From assembly GCA_902595285.1 (NCBI GenBank), contig CACJPL010000006.1:16323-80322 (forward strand): a stretch of DNA of 64,000 nt, in the 5' to 3' direction. This document shows positions 54,558 to 63,706 of the stretch, piece by piece. The first letter of the stretch is position 1. Every line of letters starts with the position of its first letter. This DNA comes from an uncultured Pelagibacteraceae bacterium (GTDB taxonomy: Bacteria; Pseudomonadota; Alphaproteobacteria; Pelagibacterales; Pelagibacteraceae). Below the pieces are notes generated by a model. The model was given only the letters and a program-made list of their open reading frames with translations, had not been told where the DNA came from and did no database searches. A program made the translations under genes and the position numbers.

Positions 54558-56048
54558 ATGAAGTTATTTTTTATACTTGGTAATCAATTATTTCCAATAA
54601 AATACCTAGACCGCTTCAAAAAAGACCACCTATTTTTTATGGCTGAAGATAAGGGTTTATGCACTTATGAAAAGCATCATAAACAAAAAATTTTATTATT
54701 TTTATCTTCAATGCGTTCTTATGCTGACGGGTTAAGAAAAAACAAATTTAAATTAGATTATTTTAAAATTGAAGACAAAGAATTTAATGATGATTATTTA
54801 AAAAAATTAAAAAAAATAATTACACAAAAAAAAGTAAAAGAAATTTCAAGTTTTGAAGTAGAGGATAAATTTTTTGAAAAAAAAATTTCACAATTTTTAA
54901 AAAAAGAAAAAATATACTGGAATATTGTTCAAACTCCTATGTTTTTAAATTCAAGAGCTGAATTTAAAAATTATTTATCAAAATCAAAAAAACCTTTTTT
55001 GGCAACTTTCTATAAAGATGTTAGAAAAAAATCAGGGATATTGATGGGTTCAGATGGTAATCCAATCGGGGGGAAATGGAGCTTTGATGGAGATAACAGA
55101 AATAAATTACCTAAAAACATTTCAATTCCTAAATTTCCAAAAATAAATGAAACCAGTCATACAAAAAAACTAAAGCCTATTATTGAAAAGGAATTTAAAA
55201 ATCACCCAGGGAGTACAAATAATTTTTGGTTTGCAACTGAATACGAGGGCGCTGTTAAACTTTTAAATTTTTTTATAAAAGAAAAATCAAACTTATTTGG
55301 TGATTATGAGGATGCAGTTGATCAAAAAGATAATATTCTATTTCATAGTGCACTAAGTCCTTACATAAATTTAGGTTTAATTACTCCTGAATTTGTTATC
55401 CAAAAAATTTTAGATTTTCATAAAAAAAATAAAATTAGAATGAATTCTTTAGAGGGCTACATTCGCCAGTTGATTGGTTGGCGAGAATTTATGCGTGGAA
55501 TTTATCAGTCCTATTCTCAAGAAATGGAAACTGGAAATTTTTTTAAACAAAATAGAAAAATGAAAAGTTCTTGGTATGATGGGACCACTGGTCTTCCACC
55601 TTTGGATTATGCAATTAAAAATGCCGTTAATCATGGTTGGTCACATCACATTGAAAGGTTAATGATCTTATCTAACATTATGAACCTTTGTGAAATTAAG
55701 CCAACAATTGTTTACAAATGGTTCATGGAAATGTTTGTAGATTCTTCAGATTGGGTGATGGTTCCTAATGTTTATGGAATGGGATTATTTAGTGATGGAG
55801 GAATTTTTGCGACCAAACCTTATATTTGTGGATCTGCATATTTTATGAAAATGATGGATTTTAAAAAAGGTGAGTGGTGTAACACTATGGATGGTCTTTA
55901 TTGGAGATTTATTGACCGAAATAGAAAATTTTTTTTAAAAAATCCTCGTCTTTCGATGATGGTAAGAATATTTGATAAAATGAAATCTGATAGAAAAAAA
56001 TTAATTTTATCTGAAGCTGATAAATTTATTAAACTAAACACAATTTGA
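54558..56048 (+). CDS. Photolyase-related FeS-BCP family protein (PhrB-like, reduced cysteine set)
   Basis: A 496-residue member of the bacterial (6-4) photolyase / cryptochrome-B family: N-terminal Rossmann domain starting [10 protein letters not shown] (1-130), then the FAD-binding helical domain with [20 protein letters not shown] (in two parts) and [20 protein letters not shown]. Of the four Fe-S cysteines of the family, C378 (NLCEIK) and C441 ([11 protein letters not shown]) can be aligned, but the CxxC pair before it is absent; C424 (YICGS) is an extra candidate. It overlaps a DUF2256 gene by 1 base. Confidence 0.88.
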   Translation: MKLFFILGNQLFPIKYLDRFKKDHLFFMAEDKGLCTYEKHHKQKILLFLSSMRSYADGLRKNKFKLDYFKIEDKEFNDDYLKKLKKIITQKKVKEISSFEVEDKFFEKKISQFLKKEKIYWNIVQTPMFLNSRAEFKNYLSKSKKPFLATFYKDVRKKSGILMGSDGNPIGGKWSFDGDNRNKLPKNISIPKFPKINETSHTKKLKPIIEKEFKNHPGSTNNFWFATEYEGAVKLLNFFIKEKSNLFGDYEDAVDQKDNILFHSALSPYINLGLITPEFVIQKILDFHKKNKIRMNSLEGYIRQLIGWREFMRGIYQSYSQEMETGNFFKQNRKMKSSWYDGTTGLPPLDYAIKNAVNHGWSHHIERLMILSNIMNLCEIKPTIVYKWFMEMFVDSSDWVMVPNVYGMGLFSDGGIFATKPYICGSAYFMKMMDFKKGEWCNTMDGLYWRFIDRNRKFFLKNPRLSMMVRIFDKMKSDRKKLILSEADKFIKLNTI

Positions 56049-56176
56049 TGAAAAAAGAAAATTTACCAACAAAAATTTGTCCAGTTTGTAAAAGACCATT
56101 TACTTGGCGAAAAAAATGGAAGTTAAATTGGGATAGAGTAAAATATTGTTCCAAGAAGTGTTCTAAGCTAAGCTAA
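56048..56176 (+). CDS. DUF2256 zinc-ribbon-like small protein
   Basis: A 42-residue protein too short for usual gene calls. It has C11 and C14 ([15 protein letters not shown]) and C34 and C38 (YCSKKC), the CxxC...CxxxC pattern of DUF2256. The start codon overlaps the photolyase stop (TGATG), so it is translationally coupled. DUF2256 proteins commonly lie next to photolyase/cryptochrome genes; a role in metal or DNA binding is a guess. Confidence 0.88.
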   Translation: MKKENLPTKICPVCKRPFTWRKKWKLNWDRVKYCSKKCSKLS

Positions 56177-56181
56177 GCTTA

Positions 56182-56901
56182 GTGAACATAATAGTATTAC
56201 AACATATCAAAATAGAAGATCCGGGTTACATTAAAGATTTAATTTTAGCTGATGGATTAAATTTAACTACCATTGAGTTAGATGAACGTGAAAAAATACC
56301 AGATGATTTAAGTAAATTTGATGGAATGTTTTGCATGGGGGGTCCAATGGATACCTATATGGAACAAGAATATCCTTGGTTAATAGAAGAAAAGAAAGCA
56401 ATTAAAGAATTTGTTGTTAATCTAAAAAAACCTTATTTAGGTTTTTGTTTAGGTTGTCAGCTTTTAGGAGAAGTGATTGGTGGAAAAGTAGTTAAATCTA
56501 AACCAGCAGAAATAGGAATTATGGATATTAATTTCTCTAATGAAAAAGACGAAGATAAATTATTTTCAAAATTTCCTAATACGATTAAAAGTTTACAATG
56601 GCACTCTTATGAGGTTCAAGGTATTGAAAATAATAAAGATGTAACTTTATTAGCCTCTTCTCCAATTACCAAGTATCAAATCTTTAAATATCAAAACCAT
56701 GCTTATGGAATTCAATTTCATATAGAAATTAAAGATACCACAGTCAATGAGTGGGGATGTGTACCGGAATACAAAAAAGCTTTAGAGGATCAGCTTGGTA
56801 ATGGTGCATTAGAAAAGTTTGACCAATCTGCAAAAGATAACATGAAAGATATGAATAACTATTCTACAATCCTTTATGATAATTTTAAAAAACTTTTATG
56901 A
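56182..56901 (+). CDS. Class-I glutamine amidotransferase-like protein (GuaA-N like)
   Basis: A 239-residue glutaminase-fold protein with the nucleophile C89 in GFCLGCQ and the late QFHIEI motif for the catalytic His and Glu. It is separate from GMP synthase and resembles stand-alone GATase1 proteins that act in amide or peptide hydrolysis. The start is a GTG at 56182, 5 bases after the DUF2256 stop. Substrate unknown. Confidence 0.87.
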   Translation: MNIIVLQHIKIEDPGYIKDLILADGLNLTTIELDEREKIPDDLSKFDGMFCMGGPMDTYMEQEYPWLIEEKKAIKEFVVNLKKPYLGFCLGCQLLGEVIGGKVVKSKPAEIGIMDINFSNEKDEDKLFSKFPNTIKSLQWHSYEVQGIENNKDVTLLASSPITKYQIFKYQNHAYGIQFHIEIKDTTVNEWGCVPEYKKALEDQLGNGALEKFDQSAKDNMKDMNNYSTILYDNFKKLL

Positions 56902-57119
56902 ATAATAAGATCTTTGAATGGGCAGGGGTTATAACTGCAATATTATATTCCTTGTTTGTTGCTTTAAATATAGGAATAGAATTTTTTGGTTTTTGTCTAT
57001 TGCTTTTGTCAGCTATTTTAATTGGAATTTGGGCTTATAGGGGTGGTCATAAAGGAATTTTGTTATTACAATTTTTTTATGCAACAGCTGGAATTATTGG
57101 GATGGTTCGTTGGTTTTAG
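56898..57119 (+). CDS. Small hypothetical membrane protein
   Basis: A 73-residue protein with two or three hydrophobic segments (8-26, 29-47, 54-70). It contains a WAYRGGHKG turn between the second and third segments and ends IGMVRWF. Unrecognised. It overlaps the amidotransferase gene by 4 bases and converges on the FAD-domain gene with a 4-base overlap, so it belongs to the photolyase-side operon. Confidence 0.65.
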   Translation: MNNKIFEWAGVITAILYSLFVALNIGIEFFGFCLLLLSAILIGIWAYRGGHKGILLLQFFYATAGIIGMVRWF

Positions 57120-58255
57120 TTAAAAGTCGAGACTATTTTGGGAATATAATTTTTAAAATTAAAAAATCCTTTATTGCAGCATTGCCAAGCCAATTGATCA
57201 AGATTTCTATATAAAAAATTTATCTTTAAATTATTCGAATTTAAAAAATCTAAATTTTCACCTACCGTTGGATATAAACCATAACAATTTTCAATATTTG
57301 TTAATTCACTTATATCTATAATTTGACAATCAATAGATTGGTTTTTTAATCTTTGTTCTTGGTCTTCTATTAAATGAGATTTAAATTTCACTAACTTTTC
57401 ACTGAGTTTTATTACTCTATTTTCATTTTTATTAGAAACTAAGTAAATTTTCTTAAAGTTGTTTTCCTTAAAGTCAGTGATTTCAAACGAGAGATTATTT
57501 TCAAAAATTAAAAGATTCTTATTCTCAATTTTTTTTGGGTTATTGAAATCCTGTTTAATTATTTGATAAGATTTTTCAGATACTTTTGGAGGAGCATTTT
57601 CATTTAATTTTATATTTTGAAATCTATTGTTAGTGAATTTTTTAATATTCCATTCACTTGCAAGGTAATGTTTTCCTTGAGTTTGAACACCCGCAACCCA
57701 TCGCCACCCAAGAGTATTTGATGCAGCATCTCCATCATAAAGATGTTGCATAAAAAATTCTGCACCTAATTGCCAAGGCAATTCTAAAGTAAAAATCCAA
57801 ATACTAGCAAACCACATTCTTGTGTGATTATGCAAATAGTTGTTTTCTTTAAGCTCTTTCACCCACTCATTAAAGCAATCTACTTTTGTTTTTCCTTCGA
57901 TTGCTGCAATATAATCTTTATTATCTTTAAATTCATTTTTGATTTGATTTAATTCGATAAGATAATCAGCCCAAACACTTGGTCTTAGTTCTAACCAACC
58001 TTTCCAATAAGTTCGCCATAGAACTTCTTGAATAAACTTTTCATTTTTTGAAAAAGAAAATTTACTTAGAGCTTTCTGAATGACTTCTTGTTCATTAATT
58101 ATTCCATGAGTTATATATGGTGATAAGCAAGATATATTAGATCTTTTTTCAGGTCCAAAATCAAAATTTCTTAATTTTGAATATTCTCCAAGATTATTCT
58201 CAACAAAATTATTTAATTGATTTAAGGCCTTAGCCCTTGAAGCTTCAAATATCAT
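57116..58255 (-). CDS. Photolyase FAD-binding-domain protein with N-terminal FAD domain and extra C-terminal alpha/beta domain
   Basis: A 379-residue photolyase-superfamily protein. The FAD-binding helical domain occupies about 1-215: FIQEVLWRTYWKGWLELRP near 74, LHNHTRMWFASIW at 141-153 and DGDAASNTLGWRWVAG at 174-189. The normal N-terminal antenna Rossmann domain is missing. A segment of about 140 residues follows the FAD domain, with strand-like NLLIFENNLS and KKIYLVSN and a long helix, and could be a permuted Rossmann domain. Whether it repairs DNA or senses light is not indicated. Divergent from nothing; it is downstream of the PsiE-like gene. Confidence 0.8.
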   Translation of the reverse strand: MIFEASRAKALNQLNNFVENNLGEYSKLRNFDFGPEKRSNISCLSPYITHGIINEQEVIQKALSKFSFSKNEKFIQEVLWRTYWKGWLELRPSVWADYLIELNQIKNEFKDNKDYIAAIEGKTKVDCFNEWVKELKENNYLHNHTRMWFASIWIFTLELPWQLGAEFFMQHLYDGDAASNTLGWRWVAGVQTQGKHYLASEWNIKKFTNNRFQNIKLNENAPPKVSEKSYQIIKQDFNNPKKIENKNLLIFENNLSFEITDFKENNFKKIYLVSNKNENRVIKLSEKLVKFKSHLIEDQEQRLKNQSIDCQIIDISELTNIENCYGLYPTVGENLDFLNSNNLKINFLYRNLDQLAWQCCNKGFFNFKNYIPKIVSTFN

Positions 58256-58261
58256 TTAAAA

Positions 58262-58642
58262 TTATTTTGATTTTTTTTTCTTAAGACCCAATTTGTCACT
58301 ATGTCTTAATCTTAAAACAACAATTGCTCCAGCTATTAATAAAATAGCTACTGCTTCGTAAACAAGTGCAGTAGGATCCATTTCTTTACCTTGTAGAATA
58401 ATAAATCGTGCAAGCGCTGTAATTGCAATAAGAAGTGGAAGGGTAATACTAATAGATTGTTGGTTCCAAAAAACCCTAACCATTGCTAGTACCTCCAAAT
58501 AAAGAAACATTAAAAGCAAATCTGCTAATGTAACAGATTGATTTAAGAACATGTTTTTCATTTCAATCCCAACAGCAATAACAGTACTGATTAGGATAAT
58601 AACCATTAGCGCTAACTGTAAGTTTTTTGCTATCTTATCCAT
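58262..58642 (-). CDS. PsiE-family membrane protein
   Basis: A 126-residue protein with four hydrophobic segments. ADLLLMFLYLEVLAMVRVFW and ALARFIILQGKEMDPTALVYEAVAILL (in parts) match the phosphate-starvation-inducible PsiE family. The basic C-terminus (LKKKKSK) is cytoplasmic. Whether it responds to phosphate here is not known; no Pho box was identified. One-base overlap with the gene upstream. Confidence 0.85.
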   Translation of the reverse strand: MDKIAKNLQLALMVIILISTVIAVGIEMKNMFLNQSVTLADLLLMFLYLEVLAMVRVFWNQQSISITLPLLIAITALARFIILQGKEMDPTALVYEAVAILLIAGAIVVLRLRHSDKLGLKKKKSK

Positions 58643-59100
58643 TATTTATCTTTACTAAAAGGTAACCATTTTTCAATTGCAGATTTTAAGGGACCATCAT
58701 AAGGGATTGAATAAGAGTTCGGGTTTGGACTTGTCAAAACCTCAATTCCTTTTGAAAATACGAATATAAATACTATTACAAAAACTATGACCATGATTTT
58801 AAAAGGATCAAAATTTTTTGTTTGAAAAACACTTGCAGACCTCTCTTCTGCTCTATGGAATTGTTTAAAAGTCATATAAACGGCAAATATTAAACCTATA
58901 TGAGCTAAAAAAAGTCCAGCCCACCCAAATGCAAAAGTTGTGTAAGAAAAAACATATAAACTAAAAACAGTAGTCCAAATAAAACTTAAAACTAAAAGAA
59001 TTTGTAATCTAACTGTCTTAGGAAGTGCACGTAAATCATTCTTACTATCATCAAATAAAATATTTGCAGCATCTCTCATCCAATTCTTTATTGATTCCAT
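58642..59100 (-). CDS. Hypothetical membrane protein
   Basis: A 152-residue protein with three hydrophobic segments (about 31-52, 56-78 and 101-121) and a soluble C-terminal tail of about 30 residues, ending KWLPFSKDK. The N-terminus has an amphipathic stretch with MRDAANILFDDSKNDLRALPK. Not recognised. It is coupled to the PsiE-like gene by a TAATG overlap, so the two may act together. Confidence 0.65.
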   Translation of the reverse strand: MESIKNWMRDAANILFDDSKNDLRALPKTVRLQILLVLSFIWTTVFSLYVFSYTTFAFGWAGLFLAHIGLIFAVYMTFKQFHRAEERSASVFQTKNFDPFKIMVIVFVIVFIFVFSKGIEVLTSPNPNSYSIPYDGPLKSAIEKWLPFSKDK

Positions 59101-59130
59101 GGTCTAAGGATATAATTTTTAGTGATTTAA

Positions 59131-59146
59131 ACAAATGTCAATTTGT
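59131..59146 (-). terminator. Weak hairpin downstream of argG
   Basis: ACAAAT and ATTTGT pair around a 4-base loop, 11 bases past the argG stop on the minus strand. A short T-containing tract (TTTAAATC) follows. The stem is only 6 base pairs and AT-rich, so termination here is uncertain. Confidence 0.3.
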
Positions 59147-59157
59147 CCTAAAGCAAT

Positions 59158-60345
59158 CTAAGTACGAAGCTTTTTCTTATGAAAATTGATAAATCTCTCA
59201 ACGTTAGATTTATTAAATGATTTATTTTCTTCAAAAGATACCTTCTTCATTGAATATGCGCTGCTATTAGTAACTCTAGATTGAATTGTAATATTTCCTT
59301 TATACAATTTAAGTTTAACTGAGCCATTAACTTTACTTCTTTTTAAATCTACAATTTTTTGAAGTTTAAATCTTTCTTTTGAGTACCAATAACCATTGTA
59401 AATTAACTCTGCATATCTAGACATTATCTGATCTTTTTTGTGCATAGTTTCTTTGTCTAAAGTAACTGACTCAATCGCTCGATGAGCATTGATTAAAAGA
59501 GTTCCACCGGGCGTTTCATATACACCTCTAGATTTGATACCTAAAAATCTATTCTCCACTAAGTCAACTCTTCCAATTCCATTTTTACCTGCGATGTCAT
59601 TGAGCTTTGTTAATAATTTAGCCGGAGACATTTTTTTTCCATTTATTCCAAAAGGATCACCGTTTTTAAAATTGATAGTAATAAACGATGATTTGTTTGG
59701 TGCCTTTTCTGGAGAAATTGTTCGCTGGAAAATAAATTCTGGTGCTGAATTTTTTGGATTTTCTAAAACCTTACCTTCAGTTGATGTATGAAATAAATTA
59801 TCATCTACTGAAAAAGGAGGTGCACCTTTTTTATCTTTAGGAATAGCTATGCCATGTTTTTTTGCATAATTAATTAAGTCTGTTCTTGATTTTAATTTCC
59901 AAATTCTCCACGGGGCTATGATTTTAATTTTGGGACCAAAATAATGATAGCCTAATTCAAATCTAACTTGGTCATTGCCTTTACCAGTTGCTCCATGCGA
60001 AACTGCATAGGCTTTAAATTTTTTAGCTACTCTTATTTGATCTTTTGCAATAAGAGGTCTTGCTATTGATGTCCCTAATAAATAAACACCCTCATAGATC
60101 GCGTGTCCTCTGATCATGGGATAAACATAATCCTTAACAAAAATATCTTTTAAATCTTTAATAATTATATTTTTAACACCAAATTTTTTTGCATTAGTTA
60201 TAATTTTTTTTCTATCAATTTCTTGTCCAACATCTGCTGTATAACAAATTACATCTGCATCATAATTTTCTTGAAGCCATTTTAAAATTATAGAAGTATC
60301 GAGCCCTCCAGAATAAGCTAGAACAATTTTCTTTTTTGATTTCAT
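59158..60345 (-). CDS. argG: Argininosuccinate synthase
   Basis: Condenses citrulline and aspartate in arginine synthesis. It has 395 residues; the ATP pyrophosphatase loop AYSGGLDTS is at 10-18, SHGATGKGNDQVRFE near 115 and PGGTLLINAHRAIESVTLD (in parts) near 282. It lies 4 bases after the IalB-like gene on the same strand, an unusual partner. Confidence 0.97.
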   Translation of the reverse strand: MKSKKKIVLAYSGGLDTSIILKWLQENYDADVICYTADVGQEIDRKKIITNAKKFGVKNIIIKDLKDIFVKDYVYPMIRGHAIYEGVYLLGTSIARPLIAKDQIRVAKKFKAYAVSHGATGKGNDQVRFELGYHYFGPKIKIIAPWRIWKLKSRTDLINYAKKHGIAIPKDKKGAPPFSVDDNLFHTSTEGKVLENPKNSAPEFIFQRTISPEKAPNKSSFITINFKNGDPFGINGKKMSPAKLLTKLNDIAGKNGIGRVDLVENRFLGIKSRGVYETPGGTLLINAHRAIESVTLDKETMHKKDQIMSRYAELIYNGYWYSKERFKLQKIVDLKRSKVNGSVKLKLYKGNITIQSRVTNSSAYSMKKVSFEENKSFNKSNVERFINFHKKKLRT

Positions 60346-60349
60346 TGAA

Positions 60350-60862
60350 TTAACTACAAGCTTTTCTTGAAGCGTTATAAGCTTTAGTAAATCCTAATAA
60401 TGAGTAATGATCAATAGTTTGAGAACCTTGTTGATTGTACCCAGTAATCATAATTCTAGATCCTTTTCTCATTTGTTTGATCATTTTTAATTCGATTTTA
60501 TTGTCCGCAATCCACGCAAAACCTTGTTCTTTAATATCAAATTTAAATTTATTCTTCCCTGAAGCAGCTGTTACAGAATTATTTTTGTTGAATTCATAAC
60601 CCGGGGTAACACTTACTTCATTTTTTATATTGTCGTTTGGCCTGAATGCTACAAATAATTTTGCATCTCTTTTATTTGTTTTTGGAGCTTGCAAAATAGG
60701 TAAAGATTGTGCAAAGCATACTTTACCGTCAGCATCCATAACGACCATTGCCTCCCAATCTTTATATTTACCAATTTTTTTAATTTCTTGAGCTGAAACT
60801 TGAGCAACACCGCTTATAAAAAATATTCCTAACAATATTGTAATTTTTTTAATTATGGACAT
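60350..60862 (-). CDS. IalB-family (invasion-associated locus B) exported protein
   Basis: A 170-residue protein with a signal peptide (1-24, ending VSAQ). The body shows the IalB pattern: KDWEAMVVMDADGKVCFAQS near the start, then AFRPNDNIKNEVSVTPGYEF and MITGYNQQGSQTIDHYSLLGFTKAYNA. Cysteines near 50 and at 169 may form a disulfide. Common in Alphaproteobacteria; the name comes from Bartonella and does not imply pathogenicity. It overlaps the aldo/keto reductase by 10 bases. Confidence 0.85.
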   Translation of the reverse strand: MSIIKKITILLGIFFISGVAQVSAQEIKKIGKYKDWEAMVVMDADGKVCFAQSLPILQAPKTNKRDAKLFVAFRPNDNIKNEVSVTPGYEFNKNNSVTAASGKNKFKFDIKEQGFAWIADNKIELKMIKQMRKGSRIMITGYNQQGSQTIDHYSLLGFTKAYNASRKACS

Positions 60863-61887
60863 GGATTTGGATAAATTGTTTGTACGTGGTTAATTTCTTT
60901 AATGATATCATCAGATAAGTTTACATTTACACTTTCTATATTTGTTTTCAACTGCTCCATTGTAGTTGCTCCAATTATTACACTAGTCATAAAGTCTTGG
61001 ATTTCACAAAATTTTATTGCCATCTGACTCATATCTAGATCAAATTTTTCACTAATTTTATAATAATGTTCAACGGCATCCTCAGTATTTGGCTTTCTAT
61101 ACCTTGTCCAGAAATCGAAATCTCTCTCCATTCTTGATCCTTTGGGAAAATTCTTGTTTCTATACTTTCCACTTAAATATCCACTTGCAAGTGGAGAGTA
61201 AGCTAAGCAGCCAATGTTTTCTCTTATAGAAACTTCAGCTAGTCCAACTTCATAAGATCTATTTAATAAACTATAAGGATTTTGGATTGACATCATTCTT
61301 GGCAACTTTTTATCTTTGGATAACTGAAGATAATTTAAAACTCCCCAAGGTGTCTCATTTGATAAACCAACGTATCTTATTTTTCCCTGATCAATATATT
61401 TATTTAACTCTGCAAGAACATCTTCAAATTTATTCCATTCATTTTCCTTATGAACATAACCAAGTCTTCCAAAATTATTTACATTTCTTTCTGGCCAATG
61501 AAGTTGATATAAATCTATATAATCAGTTTTAAGTCTTTTAAGACTGTCATTTAAAGCAGATTCTAAGTTTGGACCTGTAAAACTATTTTCTCCACTTCTT
61601 AAATAATCTCTTGCTGGACCTGCAACTTTTGTTGCAAGAATGACTTTGTCTCTTTTTTTTGTTTTTTCAAACCAATTTCCAATAATCTCTTCTGTATCAC
61701 CATAGGTTTCCTTTTTTGGTGGTACTGCATATAATTCAGCAGTGTCCCAAAAGTTTACTCCTTGATCTAAAGCAAAATCCATTTGTTCAAATGCTTCAAG
61801 CTCAGTATTTTGTTCTCCCCACGTCATAGTACCGAGACAAATTGTACTCACTTTAATATCGGTATTACCTAAATTTTTGTAATTCAT
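60853..61887 (-). CDS. tas: Aldo/keto reductase (Tas-like)
   Basis: NADPH-dependent aldo/keto reductase of 344 residues. The (beta/alpha)8 barrel has the catalytic Asp and Tyr in FWDTAELY near 46, Lys in ILATKVAG near 83 and His in YQLHWPER near 127. The sequence VPPKKETYGDTEE and SIQNPYSLLNRSYEVGLAE follows E. coli Tas closely. The natural substrate of Tas is not settled. Confidence 0.93.
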   Translation of the reverse strand: MNYKNLGNTDIKVSTICLGTMTWGEQNTELEAFEQMDFALDQGVNFWDTAELYAVPPKKETYGDTEEIIGNWFEKTKKRDKVILATKVAGPARDYLRSGENSFTGPNLESALNDSLKRLKTDYIDLYQLHWPERNVNNFGRLGYVHKENEWNKFEDVLAELNKYIDQGKIRYVGLSNETPWGVLNYLQLSKDKKLPRMMSIQNPYSLLNRSYEVGLAEVSIRENIGCLAYSPLASGYLSGKYRNKNFPKGSRMERDFDFWTRYRKPNTEDAVEHYYKISEKFDLDMSQMAIKFCEIQDFMTSVIIGATTMEQLKTNIESVNVNLSDDIIKEINHVQTIYPNPCP

Positions 61888-61966
61888 TAGAAATATTAAG
61901 TTAAAATTTTGTTAATCTTTTAAGGTATCTTGAATAATTAGTAAAAGAATATATATATTACTTATT

Positions 61967-62728
61967 ATGAAATTTGATAAAAACGGAATACTAAATAGAG
62001 CAAAAGCAGCACAACAAACAGCAGCTGTAATGGATGAAGGCTTAAGAGCCTACATGTTAAAAGTTTATAACTACATGGCAACAGGTATATTGCTAACTGG
62101 AATAGTAGCGCTATTAACATTTAAAATGTCTGTTGTTACTAATGATGCAGGTTCAATCGTTGGTCTAACGCAGATGGGAAATGCAATTTATTTATCAGGT
62201 CTTAAATGGCTTGTGATGTTAGCGCCTCTAGGTATCGTTTTTTACATGAGTTTTGGAATTAATAAGATGAGTGCATCAAAGGCACAAACTACCTTTTGGG
62301 TTTTTGCAGCTTTGATGGGTCTATCATTATCTTCAATATTATTGGTTTATACTGGAATGAGTGTAACAAGAGTTTTCTTCATTACATCTGCAACATTTGG
62401 AGCAATGAGTATTTATGGATACACAACCAAAAGAGATCTTACAAAGTTAGGTTCTTTTTTAATGATGGGTCTAATAGGAATAATTATAGCTTCAATTGTT
62501 AATATCTTTATGAAATCTTCTATGATGTATTTTGTGATTTCAATTTTAGGTGTTCTAATATTTGTTGGTTTAACAGCTTATGACACTCAGAAAATCAAAA
62601 ATATGTATGTTGCGTCAGACTCAGGTGAGTTAATGGGCAAGAAAGCCGTTATGGGTGCTTTAACTTTATATCTAGATTTTATCAATCTATTTATAATGTT
62701 GTTGAGATTATTTGGTCAAAGAAGATAA
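61967..62728 (+). CDS. Bax inhibitor-1 / YccA-family membrane protein
   Basis: A 253-residue protein with seven hydrophobic segments. The family's YNYMATGILLTG start, the mid-protein FWVFAALMGLSLSSILLVYTG (in parts) and the C-terminal TAYDTQKIK and LYLDFINLFIMLLRLFG match the YbhL/YccA branch of TMBIM proteins. Bacterial members are calcium-leak channels or FtsH modulators. It is on its own on the plus strand, converging on DUF2794. Confidence 0.93.
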   Translation: MKFDKNGILNRAKAAQQTAAVMDEGLRAYMLKVYNYMATGILLTGIVALLTFKMSVVTNDAGSIVGLTQMGNAIYLSGLKWLVMLAPLGIVFYMSFGINKMSASKAQTTFWVFAALMGLSLSSILLVYTGMSVTRVFFITSATFGAMSIYGYTTKRDLTKLGSFLMMGLIGIIIASIVNIFMKSSMMYFVISILGVLIFVGLTAYDTQKIKNMYVASDSGELMGKKAVMGALTLYLDFINLFIMLLRLFGQRR

Positions 62729-62730
62729 AT

Positions 62731-63075
62731 TTATTTTTGAAGTTTCTTCCAGTTGGTATTTTTTAATAAAATTCTAAGATCGTAAGAATTTTTTAGTATT
62801 TTACCACTTGTATCAGTAATTAAATATTTAAGATTTTTATTTTTAGGCTTAAAATTTTTACAAATTTTATAAAGGGCATTTTCAGTAGCATTTCTAAAAA
62901 CACTAAACCCCACTTGTTTACTAGAAATACTTAAACCGTAATCTTTCCAAGAACCTTCCGAAACCATTTTAGCATATAAGTCTAATATAATTTTTAGCTC
63001 ATCTTTTTCAAAAAAATGTTTTTCTTCTATTTGATTATGAGGATTATTTACTACTAATTTTAAATTACTACGCAT
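62731..63075 (-). CDS. DUF2794-family protein
   Basis: A 114-residue protein with the alphaproteobacterial DUF2794 pattern: FFEKDELKIILDLYAKMVSEG, then WKDYGLSI, FSVFRNATENALYKI and a late GKILKNSYDLRILL (each shown only in part). Function unknown; the family is largely confined to Alphaproteobacteria. It overlaps the septation-protein gene by 8 bases. Confidence 0.87.
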   Translation of the reverse strand: MRSNLKLVVNNPHNQIEEKHFFEKDELKIILDLYAKMVSEGSWKDYGLSISSKQVGFSVFRNATENALYKICKNFKPKNKNLKYLITDTSGKILKNSYDLRILLKNTNWKKLQK

Positions 63076-63619
63076 CTATCTTATGTTTATTAATTAATGG
63101 TATTTGAAATCCTGTAAATATTATTGTTATTGGAAGCATTCCCCACACTTTAAAATTAACCCAAAATTCCTCTGTTTGAGTTCTCCAAACAATTTCATTT
63201 AATAAAGCAAGACCAAAGAAAAAATACATCCATCGTTTATTAAGAATTTCCCATCCAATATCAGTTAGAGGAATAGATTTACCCATAACTTTTTTTAGAA
63301 TAGGTTCATTGGTAAAATATTTCCCAAAAAATAATGCAAGAGCAAACATAATATTAATGATAGTTGGTTTTACGTAAATAAATATAGGATCATTAAAGTA
63401 GATTGTTAATCCACCAAAAAAAGTAATTAAAATTCCACTTACCAAAGGCATTGGTGGAATTTTTTTTTCAAAAAACCAAACTACTGCTAATGCAACTAAA
63501 GTTGCAACTATCAGTGGAGGTATTGCTACTGATAAATTTTTACCACTATTGTAATAATAGAAAAAAAATATTGCTAAAGGACCGAAATCAGTAACAAATT
63601 TTAAAAAAGATTTATTCAC
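63068..63619 (-). CDS. yciB: Septation protein A / YciB-family inner-membrane protein
   Basis: A 183-residue protein with five hydrophobic segments. It opens FVTDFGPLAIFFFYYY, then has FGGLTIYFNDPIFIYVKPTI near 88-107 and LNKRWMYFFFGLALLNEIVW near 146 (in parts), the YciB/IspZ signature. The family affects cell-envelope synthesis and septation. Translationally linked to DUF2794 by an 8-base overlap. Confidence 0.93.
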   Translation of the reverse strand: MNKSFLKFVTDFGPLAIFFFYYYNSGKNLSVAIPPLIVATLVALAVVWFFEKKIPPMPLVSGILITFFGGLTIYFNDPIFIYVKPTIINIMFALALFFGKYFTNEPILKKVMGKSIPLTDIGWEILNKRWMYFFFGLALLNEIVWRTQTEEFWVNFKVWGMLPITIIFTGFQIPLINKHKIDA

Positions 63620-63706
63620 TTGAAAGATATTAACATATTTGCCACATCACAAAACATTTATATTTTTAGCATTGATTTTTATTTCTAAATACCCATACTA
63701 AGTTTA

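Noticed and set aside
54558..56048. Ordinary CPD photolyase (phrB class I)
   Set aside because: The N-terminal [10 protein letters not shown] and late motifs fit the FeS-BCP/photolyase-related family, not class I.
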